In this document: positions 9,421 through 20,469 of the stretch, piece after piece
Layout: every line of letters begins with the position of its first letter
How positions within the stretch are numbered: position 1 is the stretch's first letter
Assembly (NCBI RefSeq): GCF_004210375.1
Contig: NC_134830.1
Location: 61,375,576-61,439,575 of the forward strand
Direction: 5' to 3'
Source of the DNA: Tachypleus tridentatus
Lineage: Eukaryota; Arthropoda; Merostomata; Xiphosura; Limulidae
DNA: 64,000 nucleotides
Position numbers and translations under genes: made by a program
The notes under the pieces: model-generated
Database searches by the model: none
Told to the model about the DNA's origin: nothing
What the model saw: only the letters and a program-made list of their open reading frames with translations

Positions 9421-9592
9421 AACTTCGACATTGTAAAAGAACCTTAGTAATTATTAACAACTTCTAAAAACTACAGTCAGATATAGTTTAACTTCGACAT
9501 TGTAAAAGAACCTTAGTAATTACTATATACTTCTAAAAACTACAGTCAGATATAGTTTAACTTTGACATTGTGAAAGAATCTTAGAAATTAT
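9421..9592. repeat. 69-bp tandem repeat, about 2.5 units
   Basis: AACTTCGACATTGTAAAAGA starts at 9421 and 9490 and, with changes, at 9559, giving an exact 69-bp period. Each unit ends ACTACAGTCAGATATAGTTT. Confidence 0.9.
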
Positions 9593-9607
9593 TGTTTGTT
9601 TGCCTTT

Positions 9608-9728
9608 TCCCCCCGCCAGTACAGCGGTAAGTCTACGGATTTAAAACGCTAAAATCAGGAGTTCGATTTCCCCTCGGTGTGCTCAGCAGATAGCCTGATG
9701 TGTCTTTGCTATAAGAAAAACTCACTCA
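9608..9728 (+). mobile_element. SINE family B copy
   Basis: tRNA-like head (CCAGTACAGCGGTAAGTC as box A, GTTCGATTTCCCC as box B) followed by CAGCAGATAGCCTGATGTG and GCTATAAGAAAAACTC. Family B is about 120 bp long here and ends in a simple A/C tail. Confidence 0.8.
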
Positions 9729-9732
9729 CTCA

Positions 9733-9945
9733 GTTGTTTGCTTTTGAATTTCGCGCAATGCTACACGAAGGCTATCTGCGCTAGTTATCCCTAATTTAAC
9801 AGTGTAAGACTAGAGGAAAGGCAGCTAGTCATCACCACCCACCGCCAACTCTTGAGCTACTCTTTTACCAATGTATAGTGGGACTGGCCGTAAGCTTATA
9901 ACGCTCCCACAGCTGAAAGGGCGAGCATGTTTGGTGCAGTCTAAT
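9733..9945 (-). mobile_element. SINE family A, head truncated
   Basis: Tail (TTTGAATTTCGCGC) and body to CATGTTTGGTGCA are present; the tRNA-like head is missing, the usual 5' truncation of target-primed insertion. Confidence 0.85.
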
Positions 9946-10124
9946 GAGTAAACGCTGACATATATTAAAAACTCTGAGAGTATATTAATGATATGCTACT
10001 TATTTTATTGAAATTGTTCTTAATTATGCCCACAAAAAAGACATTAAACGATATTATAAGCTAGATAATAGACGGGTTTTCTTGAATAACTAAGCAAATT
10101 AGCAAAGACTTACATACTCACTTG

Positions 10125-10565
10125 TTTACTTTGGTACTTACGTTCAGTTTTGTAGTTTGACAAACACATACATAAAAACTTGTAGTTTTATAAGAGAAAA
10201 TACACACTTGTACTTTGACAAACAATTATATTAACGCATTTAATTTCATTAACAAACACATACTTGTATTTTGAAAAGCAGTTGGATAATTACTTGTAAT
10301 TTTATAAGCAAATATATACTTGTACTTTGATAAACACATATATACATACTTGTAATTTTAAAAACAAATACCTATTTGTAGGTTGACGAATACGTACGTA
10401 ACTACTTGAATTTAACTTTAAAAATACACACTTGTCGTTTGCCAAGCACATAGATAAATCCCTTTAACTTTTCAAATACATATATACTTGTAGTTTGACG
10501 AACACGTAAATACCTCTAACTTTATAAATATATAAATATTTGTAATTTTACAAACACATAAGTTA
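10125..10565. repeat. Degenerate tandem array rich in ACTTGTAGTTTGAC
   Basis: Units of variable length (roughly 30-65 bp) alternate ACTTGTAGTTT(T/G), A(T/C)AAACA and CATATATA. Strongly diverged old minisatellite. Confidence 0.6.
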
Positions 10566-10847
10566 TTCTTGTCCAAAGTAACGTTTTCTTTGTATATGGT
10601 TTCTGACTGGAGTAGTGGTCATTTTTTCAGTGTCACTTTGCGTGAAAAGGTTAGGACAAGCCTTTTATCACCAGCGTCATTTTCTCACAGTTGTGTCGAG
10701 CACCATTCTGACATGCTAGCATAATATTATCAGTACACAAGTAACTGATTTTTACGTTGACAAGTCCTTCAAATGATATCTCATAAAGGTGGGTCAACAG
10801 CCCCAAACAACGAGCTAGTATTTTCTTCTTTTTTTTTTAATTTACAG

Positions 10848-10948
10848 ATCCCCAGTAATCAGAGGCAGCAACGAAGTGGTAAGGCGCCGGGGTGTCGGTG
10901 TTCCTTGGCTTTATTCCTTCCAAACACGAACGTTTCCTGACGACACAG
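10848..10948 (+). other. Exon-like segment in a GC-rich island
   Basis: A polypyrimidine tract and TTTACAG precede it and ACACAG/GTAATC ends it. One frame (first codon base supplied upstream) stays open across all 101 bp, and the composition is far more GC-rich than the flanks. I recognise no protein. It could be a small coding or untranslated exon of an upstream gene, or no exon at all: the same island holds a BMP-response-like motif (GGCGCC-N5-GTCG at 10883-10897). It lies 2.8 kb upstream of the BAMBI-like start codon. Confidence 0.25.
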
Positions 10949-11059
10949 GTAATCCACAAAGGTTCACAGCCCAATGAACTCACCTAGCCGATGCCGTCTG
11001 GTGGCGTCGGTTTTACTCGTAAAGATGGAAGATAAGGTCAGTTTCTCTTAACGTGGTGT

Positions 11060-11960
11060 CAGTGAGCTATCACATTAGAGTTAAGAAAGTATAAAAGTAC
11101 AATAGGCACAGAAAAGTCACACGTGGATCTTACAGAACCCTTCATTGTTGAAGCTTCTAATTACAATTATATATTTCTTCTGTAAAACTGGTTTATCTCC
11201 GGCTTTTTCAAATTGTATGATCTAACCGAATAAATTGAAGCCTTAAAGTGACATATGAATTATTTTAGTCTAAAGCAATCGCGTTCTTTAACAACGTGTA
11301 AAATTTGTTATTGTTAATATAACTTATTCGTGTCAACACAATTTATTTCTAATAACGTTATGTAAACAGTAAAATTGGTAACACGCATGCAAAAAAAAAA
11401 CCTGTTGTATTCATACTTTGACGTATTGAGTTCTACCATAGGTTTTTAGTTGCATCATTGGTACATGTCAAACAAATCCTACCTTTTACATTTTGAATTT
11501 ACCGAATTTTACTATACATCTTACATTTGATTATGTATTGCTGGCATACACCAGAACAAATACCATTGGAATGATTAACAAGTAAATATTGTTCTGCCTA
11601 CGTATTATCAGAAATATAGGTATCCCTGATGATTTATATTGTAACAATAAGAAACCTACTGCATAAATAATAAAAAAAGTTTAAATGATTTTATAATTAC
11701 ATAGCAATGTGTAAAGTTAAAACATTATATATTTGAATGTTTTAAAGGCAAGTGCAGAACATTACCATTAATAATTATTCCTAAACGAAGCATAAATATT
11801 TTAGAAAACTAGTGTCGATTTCCCTTAATGTACACACTCACACATTAGGCCAAGTTTATAGAGGCTGGGACTTCATGATATTTAACGTTGGATCTTTCAT
11901 GCGGATGCAAAATTCTAGACAATTCCAATATTCTAAATAGCAGTAACGCATTTGTTACTA
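11060..11960. other. Unassigned AT-rich sequence
   Basis: Scanned on both strands; no splice-bounded open frame, SINE or array recognised. Confidence 0.5.
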
Positions 11961-11969
11961 GAAGAACAA

Positions 11970-12090
11970 GAACTGGTGGTTGGTGGTGATGACTAGCTGC
12001 TTTCCCACTAGTCTTACACTGCTAAATTAGGGACAGCTAGCGCAGATAACCCTCGTGTAGATTTGTGCGAAATTCAAAACAAACAAACAA
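11970..12090 (+). mobile_element. SINE family A, 5'-truncated
   Basis: Only the last third is present (GGTGGTGATGACTAGCTG to AAATTCAAAACAAAC). Its tail abuts the tail of a family-C element on the other strand. Confidence 0.85.
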
Positions 12091-12183
12091 CAATGGGCTA
12101 TCTGTGCTCTGCCCACCGCAAGTAACAAAACCCCATTATTAGCGTTATAAGTCCATTAACGTACTGCCGAGCCACCTGGGTAG
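12091..12183 (-). mobile_element. SINE family C copy
   Basis: CAATGGGCTATCTGTGCTCT, then a diverged head ending CCGAGCCACCTGGG. The usual AATTAAGCACAAAG tail is replaced by the abutting family-A tail. Confidence 0.7.
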
Positions 12184-12371
12184 GAATTTAAGATTGTGTT
12201 TGTGTTTTTATTTAACGCAAAGTTGCGAAGTCCATATAGGTCCATCTCTAATTTCGCAATACAGACCAATGAAAAACAGCCAATCAGTGACAACCTCCTA
12301 CTCACCCCTCATATAATATGTTTTAAGTTCTTAGACATTCCGCTGTACCACTAGGAGGCTGTACGTTAGGA

Positions 12372-12640
12372 GTTGTTTTGAATTTCGCGCAAAGCTACTC
12401 GAGGGCTATCTGCGCTAGCCGTCCCTAATTTAGCAGTGTAAGACAAGAGGGAAGGCAGCTAGTCATCACCACCCACCGCCAACTCTGGGGCTACTCTTTT
12501 ACCAACGAATAGTGGGATTGACCGTCACATTATAACGCCCCCACAGCTAAAAAGGGCATGTTTGGCGCCACGGGGATGCGTACCCGGGACCATCGGATTA
12601 CGGGTCACACGCCTTACCCCACCAGGCCATGCCGGGCCGG
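12372..12640 (-). mobile_element. SINE family A, nearly full length with target-site duplication
   Basis: Complete from tail to tRNA-like head (CCATGCCGGGCCGG). The 11-bp GGCTGTACGTT occurs on both sides (12357-12367 and 12639-12649), marking the insertion. Confidence 0.9.
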
Positions 12641-12659
12641 CTGTACGTTTGAAACATTA

Positions 12660-13420
12660 TGTTTTATATATGTTTTCAACCGTGGTAACAGAAACAAAAT
12701 ATTTTATAACATCTCAAAGATATTAGGGTTTAAGTTTGTCGTTTGTGTCTTAACCGAGACATCATAACTTTAATATCTTATTTATCTTCCAAGAGGAAAA
12801 AAATTACAATTTAATATTTCATTATGTTAAATGAAAGACAGCAGTTACTTGTTTTTAATTTAAGAGGTCATGAGAAATCGGTGGTATATCAGTTTCCTTA
12901 TAAACGCAGTGAAACTCCACATGTTATATTAATACTATATCAGAAGAATCTTGAAAACCAAAATATTTCATAAACTATTCTCCCAAAAATAAAAAATAAA
13001 AAGTTAGTATTTTACAGTTTTTGTTTTTCAATTGGGATACTATAAAGTAAATATGATATATATGAATTAGTTGTTGTTTCAAAGATTCCAACTGTAGCAT
13101 TAGGATCTGCTAAAGTCGTAAATTCTGTAACTTGTTTGTGTTACTTATTTTTAGAGCTAGATGTGGATATTCGAAGTTGGTGACCTAAGTTTGAAACTAT
13201 GCGTTGTCATAAAACGTTCTCTGCATTATATGAGCGGTATGTAGAACGGTGTTACTGCTTAACAACAAACAAACAAATCTAATGTACAGTTGTTTGGAAT
13301 TTCATGCGCTATTTTTCATTAAATAGCCAACTGTAGCTTTGCTATAAAAACATTTTCCTACCATACTGCTCTTTAATATAATATAACGTCACAAAATTAA
13401 CACAGATTTAAGGTTTCGCA
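12660..13420. other. Unassigned AT-rich sequence
   Basis: Nothing recognised apart from the (TA)n run that follows at about 13425. Confidence 0.5.
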
Positions 13421-13424
13421 GTGA

Positions 13425-13445
13425 CAATATATATATATATATATA
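13425..13445. repeat. (TA)n microsatellite
   Basis: Ten or so TA units. Confidence 0.9.
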
Positions 13446-13649
13446 CCATTTAGTATTTGGCTGTCACCGCAGTAACCCACTGTCACTTATTAACGTAGGA
13501 TTCTATTGTTTGATGTTTTAAGCGATACGTTGAATGAAAAAAAAGTCGAAGGTAAGGTATGTGAAAGTCAATGGAAAGACAAGAGAAAATAACCATGAAA
13601 TCACTAATGACATAAAAAGTCCAAGTTGGCCCTGACAACTTCCTCTCGC

Positions 13650-13780
13650 TTTAACCCGCCCCTCCTATCAGCTACTCAACTCGAAAACCAATCATAGCTT
13701 TCTACTTATCCAACGCACGCGAGATCTTAGAGAAGGTAGACACCTGATAAGACTCAGTAGATGTCGATGTAACATGGACT
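13650..13780 (+). promoter_or_regulatory. Promoter and 5' UTR of the BAMBI-like gene, with two upstream start codons
   Basis: A GC box (CCCGCCCCTCC, 13655-13665) and a CCAAT box (13688-13692) lie about 100-125 bp before the start codon, in a local GC-rich patch; no TATA box is visible. Two upstream ATGs precede the main one: a three-codon frame at 13761-13772 and a 28-codon frame at 13774-13860 that overlaps the main start and stops two bases before the exon end. These could reduce translation. The transcription start is not located. Confidence 0.45.
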
Positions 13781-13862
13781 ATGGCAGTTGTAAAGGTAAC
13801 GTCCTATCTACTGACCATACTGACCAGCGCTTCAATTCTAGTCTTCTTCCACTTCTCTAACG
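13781..13862 (+). CDS. BAMBI: BAMBI-like pseudoreceptor, exon 1 (signal peptide)
   Basis: The 27 complete codons start MAVVKVTSYLLTILTSA and end FFHFSNG across the splice. This is a typical signal peptide, with a short basic start and a hydrophobic core from about residue 8. The start codon has A at -3 and G at +4. The exon ends AACG/GTAGGT, a good donor in phase 1, exactly the phase needed by the acceptor of the ectodomain exon at 31786; the joined codon is Gly just before the mature ectodomain. In the known family a signal-peptide exon also ends immediately before the cysteine-rich domain. The link across a 17.9-kb intron is inferred from phase, strand and peptide type, so another downstream partner is possible. 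Confidence 0.65.
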
Positions 13863-13905
13863 GTAGGTGGTGCTTTAAAGATAAAGACATAAAATATTTG
13901 GCACC

Positions 13906-13933
13906 ATATATATGTGTGTGTGTGTGTGTGTGT
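13906..13933. repeat. (TG)n microsatellite
   Basis: About ten TG units, preceded by TATATATG, 45 bp into intron 1. Confidence 0.9.
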
Positions 13934-14157
13934 TTGTAACGGTTTAACGAATCCTTTTTTTCTTTTTGTAAAATGTGTTAGAAAATTTTGGTTATTACAA
14001 TTTTTGTTTCTGTTTCTTTCTGATTTAATGTTTCTATTTTCTTGAATATGGTTACTTACTTTACTACGGACTTGTAAAAGTTTTAGAGCTAAATAAAATA
14101 TTGTCTCAGTGTCAAATGTTAAAGACGACACGTGTGTTCTATAAAACCTGGTTTGTT

Positions 14158-14312
14158 TCGGACATTCGCGCAGCGCTGGTTACAGTCCCTATTTGTGAAC
14201 TGATAGAGGGAAAATAGCTAGTGAACAGCACACACCGCTATTAACCCTCATACTATGGACCACAAACCTGCGCTCCTCAGTCAAGCATGATAAACACTAC
14301 GCCACGGTCGAA
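14158..14312 (-). mobile_element. Old, diverged SINE family A remnant
   Basis: Weak but ordered matches: TTCGCGCAGCGCT, AGTCCCTAT, TAGAGGGAAAATAGCTAGT, ACACACCGC, and a terminal tRNA-like GCATGATAAACACTACG stretch. Confidence 0.4.
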
Positions 14313-14319
14313 CTACGTA

Positions 14320-15000
14320 AACGCAAACTTTAGCAATGAAATTCTGAATTTGCTGGTGCTATTTGTTTAACCTATATACTTATGTAAATGAGCAACCCAA
14401 AGAACTAAACCTGATAGCCAACAGAAAGTAGTTTGTATCATAAATCATGACACTCAGTATTGAGTTTGAACTGTATTAAATATCCTGATAGTATCGTGAC
14501 GTCGTTTAAGAGAAAATATTTAGTTTAATATCTGAATATTAAGTTCAGAAGATATAACTGAAAAAGAAAACATCATTCAATGATATAAATTAGAAGTAAA
14601 GATTTAAGGATTAATTGAACAGTGAGTATTCCAAGTGTTACAGTGTTTATACACGTGGGGTTTTCTTCTTTACACTTTGCGTCTTCCCTTGACAAACTTG
14701 TAGGTGAGAGGGTTATTAATCCTTACACTACCGCTGCTCACCCTCAGGCGTGTAAAATTATCTCGCGATTAGCAAGTGAAATGTTGCTATGAATGGTCTG
14801 TGAGGGAAGTATTCGCTGGTCATATGGTAACAACGAAAACAAAATATTCAGCTGGGTGAACCTTGATGACTTTCAAAATCCGGACCAAGCCAGAGTATCA
14901 AAGCATGGGCAAGTTTTTCTTTTCTTTTTCTTAATGAAAGTTAAAAGTATAATAGCATTACTGTTTCGTGTTTGTTTAGGATATACTTAATTGGTCGTCT
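14320..15000. other. Unassigned intronic sequence
   Basis: A short open frame at 14793-14990 has no recognisable feature. Confidence 0.5.
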
Positions 15001-15007
15001 GCCCGTA

Positions 15008-15140
15008 GTCGTCCCTAACGTTTGAAGTGATAAATTAGAGGAAAAACAGCTAGTCAACAACAAACAGCCATTCAGCTAGTATGGTTCGACTCAATAGTGG
15101 GACTTTACTGTCACTCTTTTAACACACCCATGGTCTCAAA
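15008..15140 (-). mobile_element. Old, diverged SINE family A remnant
   Basis: Matches to GTCGTCCCTAA, AAACAGCTAGTCA, CAATAGTGGGACT and TTTTAACACACCC in the family order. Confidence 0.5.
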
Positions 15141-15179
15141 ACGCACAGAGTGCTTTTGCAACAGTGGGATGTAAGACCA

Positions 15180-15410
15180 AAAACATTATTAATTAATACC
15201 GATCTCTGAATAGAATACCTTTCTTACTTTGGCCTAATAAAAAGTTTTTAATTAATACCAAACGTCTATTGCTATGCTTGTCTGATGTTGGCTTAATAAA
15301 AACGTCATTAATTAATATTGGTAGTCAATTGGTAAACCTGCTTCACGTTGGCCTAATATAAACATCATTATTTAATACCTGTCGTCCACTGGCATACAGA
15401 TCTGAGACGA
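15180..15410. repeat. ~60-bp degenerate tandem repeat, about four units
   Basis: ATTAATTAATA(C/T)(C/T) followed by TTGGC(C/T)TAATA recurs four times at intervals near 60 bp. Confidence 0.7.
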
Positions 15411-15419
15411 ATCGACTGT

Positions 15420-16540
15420 GTGAGCTTTAATTGTATACACCTCACTACAGTCAATATCTTTTTTACGTAAGCAACGAAAAATATTTTCTATGTCATAGAA
15501 TTTTCTAAAAGAAAATCCAAAAGGTCTTATACAATTTTAATGAGGTTTTATGCAGTATTCGTTTGTTTGTTTGAAGGTAACCACAAAGTTCTACAATAGA
15601 GCCATCTAGTGACTACATTTTATAATCTTCTCGTGGTCCACGTATTACGAAATGTTTAGAAGTAGACATAATGAGTGGTCTCCTAAGTAAGAATACGCCT
15701 TATAAAGGTGTTTTTATCACTAACAATCACTCAGTGAAGATTAACAGGGCTTAATGATTATTTTCTGAATATTATGGTGGATTAAGTTGTTTAAATCAAC
15801 TAACCAACAGAGGTAATAAATGGCTGAAGATTGAATTCACTCAGGTCTCCAATGGGTAAAAGATATGTAAACAATTCTCTTCATTTTGCTGTTGTTCAAA
15901 GTCAAAAGTAGTTTCATTTCTTGCCTTGTATTAGCAACTTTTTATTTATCATATTTTATCCTACGTTTTGGCCGCGATAATATATTGCTGTCTTCAGGGA
16001 TATTTTGTTTTGGAAGTATCCGGATTGGATCCTAGGTCTTCTTGGCGGAAGTCTTTGTGACTTTTCCTTTCGATCTCAGTTTTAGGCTTAGGTGATCGTA
16101 AAATCTACCACCAATGACAATATTGGTATCCGATCGCTACGACCTGATCGTAACTACTTTCACTATCATGTTTACGGATAGATAAATTTCTCAGTGCCAA
16201 GTTTATTTTTATGGAAATAATGTGAAAAACAACAACAAAAAGACACATTGGGAACATTTCAGAGGAATACTCTTTCTTTATAATGGTATAAAATTCTGAA
16301 TTCACAAGAATGAGTTAACTAACGTTTTTTAAACAATAATGCGAATGACAAAGATCAGGATTCATAATATAAACATGATAAACATATGGCTAAAAACCGA
16401 ATGTGTAGGTATATACACATTCGGGTTAATATCATTCCTCCTCCCTCACCTCCCATAGTGAAATTGCAGTGAGTTTCAAGGCTTATAATGGTTTCAATTC
16501 CTGTAGTGAACACAGCACAAACAGCCATTGCAAAACGCAG
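15420..16540. other. Unassigned intronic sequence with one hammerhead-like motif
   Basis: Apart from the motif at 15965-15997, nothing is recognised; frames at 16105-16305 and 16355-16549 are unremarkable. Confidence 0.5.
15965..15997 (-). repeat. CTGAAGA...AAAACGT retroelement-terminus motif
   Basis: On the minus strand CTGAAGA (15997-15991), one extra C, then a weak stem-loop and AAAACGT (15969 and below). Same layout as the hairpin at 2287-2314 but a poorer stem. Confidence 0.35.
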
Positions 16541-16552
16541 GCCGGACACACA

Positions 16553-16820
16553 AACCGCATGGTCAGGTGGTTAAAGCACTCGATTCCTAATCCGAGGGTC
16601 GTGGTTTGAATCCCCGTCACACCAAACGTGCTCGCCCTGTCAGTCGTGGAGGTTTTATAATGCAGTGGTTAATCCTACTACTCGTTGGTAAAAGAGTAGC
16701 CCAAGAGTTGGAGGTGGGTGGTGATGACTAGCTGCCTTCCCTCTAGTCTTACACTGCTAAATTACGGACGGCTAGCGCAGATAGCCCTCGTGTAGTTTTG
16801 CGCAAAATTAAAAACAAACC
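16553..16820 (+). mobile_element. SINE family A, nearly full length
   Basis: Head begins at CGCATGGTCAGGTGGTTAA; box B GGTTTGAATCC; tail AAAATTAAAAACAAACC. Confidence 0.85.
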
Positions 16821-16954
16821 ACATTCAACCACACGGCTCAAAATCAAACATGTGTGTACATCTAAATATGAGGAGGACATACTCGTGTCCACGGCAGTGA
16901 AAAATGAAAATAATTTAAGAAATAAATTTACCCTCAGAATTTTCAGTTATTTAT

Positions 16955-17178
16955 TTTTTAATTTCGCACAAAGCTAATTTAAAAGTGTAAGACTAAAAGT
17001 AAGGCAATTAGTCATCCACACCCACCGCTGACTCTTGCGCTATTCTTTTGTCAATAAATAATGGAACAAACCTTCACAATATTATAACGCCCTCACGTCT
17101 GAAAGGGCGACCATGTTTAGTATGATGGGAATCGAACCTGAGACCCTCAGATTACTAGTCAAGCGCCCTGACAGGTTC
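16955..17178 (-). mobile_element. SINE family A, with internal deletion
   Basis: Tail AATTTCGCACAAAGC passes straight to the TAAAAGTGTAAGACTA body, losing the CTATCTGCGCTAGCC segment. The head ends GCGCCCTGACAGG. Confidence 0.8.
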
Positions 17179-17267
17179 GTTTTATTTTATCTTATACGTC
17201 AGTGAAACATTGCTAAATGCTAAATTGAAACAAAAAATTGCATTTATTTCATAAAGAACAGAAAAAT

Positions 17268-17432
17268 TCTGTTGAGTGTGATAAAAGCTGAGGTAGTTCT
17301 TCTGTTGAGTGTGATAAAAGCTGAGGTAGTTCTTCTGTTGAGTGTGATAAAAGCTGAGGTAGTTCTTCTGTTGAGGGTGATAAAAACTGAGGTAGTTCTT
17401 CTGTTGAGTGTGATAAAAGCTGAGGTAGTTCT
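17268..17432. repeat. 33-bp minisatellite, five units
   Basis: TCTGTTGAGTGTGATAAAAG repeats with an exact 33-bp period. Because 33 is a multiple of three, frames stay open on both strands (11-residue repeats), which explains the apparent ORFs here. I see no sign that it is translated. Confidence 0.95.
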
Positions 17433-17771
17433 CCCCCACGAAAAAACAAACTCTTTTTACTAAGCAACCTTCTCAGACTTTAAATTTGTACTTTAACTTT
17501 TAACCCGAATGAATTTATGTACTAGGCATGTAAAATTGAGTTAGTTATTCCATGGCGAAAATATTTTATTTTGATTTATTTAAACTTTCAATCTTGTCAT
17601 ATTTATATCAGAAATGGTATTAATAGTGTTATCAACGTTATCCAGTTTGGAAATATGCAAAATAACTTCGTGTTGAAGCTCAAATATAATTATGTTGCTA
17701 ATCGAATCAACGACTGGTTTCGAACTACATGACGTTTACTTTCACGGTGATTTAATGATTGATTGGTTACT

Positions 17772-18048
17772 GGTTGTTTTGAATTTCACGCAAAGATACC
17801 TGACGGGCTATGTGCGCTAGCCATCCCTAATTTAGCAATGAAGACTGGAGGAAAAGCAACTAATCGTCAGTCAACCCCCACTGCCAACTCGTGGGCTACT
17901 CTTTTAACCAACGAATAGTGGGATTGACCGTAAGTTTATAACATTCCCACTGCTGAAAGAGCGAGCATGTTTGGTGCGACGGTGATTCGAACCCGCGACC
18001 CTTAGTTTAGGAGTCGAAGTGCCCTAACCACCTAATCATGCCGGGCCT
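17772..18048 (-). mobile_element. SINE family A, nearly full length
   Basis: TTTTGAATTTCACGC tail to CATGCCGGGCC head, with box B as GGTGATTCGAACCCGCG. Confidence 0.9.
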
Positions 18049-18076
18049 ACTAAGTAATGAAATATATGTTTTTTAT

Positions 18077-18273
18077 TAGAGGGAAGGCAGCTAGTCATCA
18101 CCACTCACCGCCAACGCTTGGGCTATTCTTTACGAACGAATAATGGGATTGACTGTAACGTTATAACGTTTCCCAAGGCTGAAAAGACGAAGTTATATTG
18201 TAAGACGGGGATTCGAATCCACGACTCTCAGATTACAAGTCCACCTCTCTAACCATGTGGCCATACCAGACCG
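18077..18273 (-). mobile_element. SINE family A, tail missing
   Basis: Begins in the body at TTAGAGGGAAGGCAGC and runs to the head CCATACCAGACCG. It lies 29 bp from the preceding copy in the same orientation. Confidence 0.8.
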
Positions 18274-18915
18274 CGATTTAAGAAAACCAATTACAAAGTG
18301 TCTGATTTTTTTGTTCTTAAAAGTTAATTTGACTAATAAAAAAACAGTAAATTAGTATCTATTTATCTAATTCATTCAAGCTCTCGGCAATGCCACACAA
18401 ACTGTTATTAACTTATAATGTATTATCAAAGTTCAAGGCTTTTATGTGGATATAATTTTTGACGGTACTTTAACTCTTGGCACCTAACAGAATAATTTTT
18501 ATAACACACAGATTCTCATAGATGGAGTAACCAGAGAGCAGGACGAGAATTAGACTCCTCACCCTCGTCTACGCCTGAGGGGAGGGGAGGTTAATTATTA
18601 TTAATATTTCTTTGGCTACTGTACACTGCTTGTACATGTTTTACGATGCAAATTCTATAAATGCTATATTTTGGGGGGTCGTTCCTCCTGTTCCCCATAG
18701 AATTGTCATTCCTATTCTTCAAATGCACTTCTCTTCCCGATTACACTATTATATTTCTTCAACAATGTATTTTCTTGTTTCACTGTACTTTATTCATATG
18801 ATTGATAGCTGACTGGAAATGGAAGATATGTTATTTAAAATAATGTTTAGTAGAACTATGTTAAATATAGCTCTGTGTGAAACTAGTATTTTACTCTACT
18901 GTATTGATACTGATG

Positions 18916-19620
18916 TGTTTAACTGGACTATATAATTACTCTTTGAAAGCGGAGTTTAACTGAACAGTATAGATATTGTTGTTTAACGTTGCTGTTTAAC
19001 TGGACTTATCGATATTGTTGTTCAAACTATGTATTTAACTATATCCGTATTGTTGTTTGAAAACTGTTTAACTGGATTGAATCTATATTCCTGTTTGAAA
19101 TGGGTATTTAACTAGACCGTATCCATTTCTTTGTTTTAACTTAATATTTTGATAGACTCTATCAATATTGTTGTTTAAAATCTGTGTTTAACTGGACTGT
19201 ATCTATACCATGGTTTAAAATCCCTGTTTAAGAGTATTATATCAATATTGTTGTCCAAACTTTGTATTTAAGTGGACTATATCAATATTGTTTAAAACTG
19301 GTATTTAACTGAACTGTATTTATATCATTGTTTTAAATCAATGTTTAAGTGGATTATATCAATATTGTTATCTAAACTTTGTGTTTAATTTGACCGTATC
19401 AATATTGTTGTTTGAAATCTGTGTTTAACTGGACTATGTCGATGATATTCTGTTGTTTGAAATTGGTGTTTAACATGGTTATGTTAATTTGGCCGCTTTA
19501 TATCGATGTTAATCTGGACTGCGTTGGTGTGATTTCTTGTAATCTTTGTTTTACTGAATTGTGTTTATAATAGTATTTGAAATCCGTGTTTAACTAAATT
19601 GTTTTAGTGTGTTGAACAGA
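18916..19620. repeat. Degenerate ~50-bp tandem array
   Basis: More than ten units of the form TGTTTAACTGGACTGTATC - AATATTGTTGTTT - AAAATCTG, unequal in length and diverged. Old minisatellite in intron 1. Confidence 0.8.
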
Positions 19621-20207
19621 AATGTGCTGATAAGATTGTTCGAAGTCTACGCTTAGTTTCGTTGTGTAAGTTAATGTGATTCTTTATCTGGACTGTGTTC
19701 ATCTGAGGATGTTTAAAATATAATGTTTCATTGCCTGTTCTGGTTCAATCGGTATTTGGTAGAATTTGCTTTATATGATTGATGTTTCACGACCTTAATG
19801 GAGTAGTGGGTTGCTGTCGTGGACATCTTCTAAAAGCATTTTAGTCATCGGATATTACTGATGTTAAATGTTTATATTTTATCTGACGTTTTAAAACATT
19901 AGTCTCCTTTATATATTTCATAATTATAGCATTTTTAAAGTTTTAGTTGATTATTTTGTTCATGACATAATAAATAACTTTTTATAAGCTTTAAGCCTCG
20001 ATGATGTCTATTACTTAAAAGAGAAAACAGATGGCGCTCTTCTAAATACAAATACCCCAGTAAATTTAAAGGTCGTTTATGGGGGGTGAAGAGAAACAGC
20101 AGTTTCTGACCGCCCCTGGTTATTTTTCGTTCATAATGAACGAAATCATAATTTAACCAAAATTCCTACCATGACCTAAGTCCAAGGTCGTTTATGCAAC
20201 ATACTCC

Positions 20208-20322
20208 GGTAGGACAGTTGTACGTCTTTGGATTTACAACGATAAAATCAGGGGCTCGATTCCTGTCGATGGCCATAGCACATGGCCCGATGTGGCTTTG
20301 CTAAGCGAAAACACAGACACTC
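20208..20322 (+). mobile_element. SINE family B, diverged
   Basis: GACAGTTGTACGTCTTTGGA head, GGGGCTCGATTCC box B, and GCCCGATGTGGCTTTGCTAAG tail region. Confidence 0.65.
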
Positions 20323-20344
20323 GCAAGTTTACGTTGTAACGGTC

Positions 20345-20460
20345 CCTCCTAATACAGCAGTAAGTCTATGGATTTGCAACGCCAAAATCAGGGGTTCGAT
20401 TCCCCTCGGTGGACTCAACAGATAGCCTGAAGTGGCTTTGCTATAAGAAAACACACACAC
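20345..20460 (+). mobile_element. SINE family B
   Basis: CCTCCTAATACAGCAGTAAG, GGGGTTCGATTCCCC, CAGATAGCC, GCTATAAGAAAACACAC. It directly follows another family-B copy in tandem. Confidence 0.8.
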
Positions 20461-20469
20461 GTTGTAACG

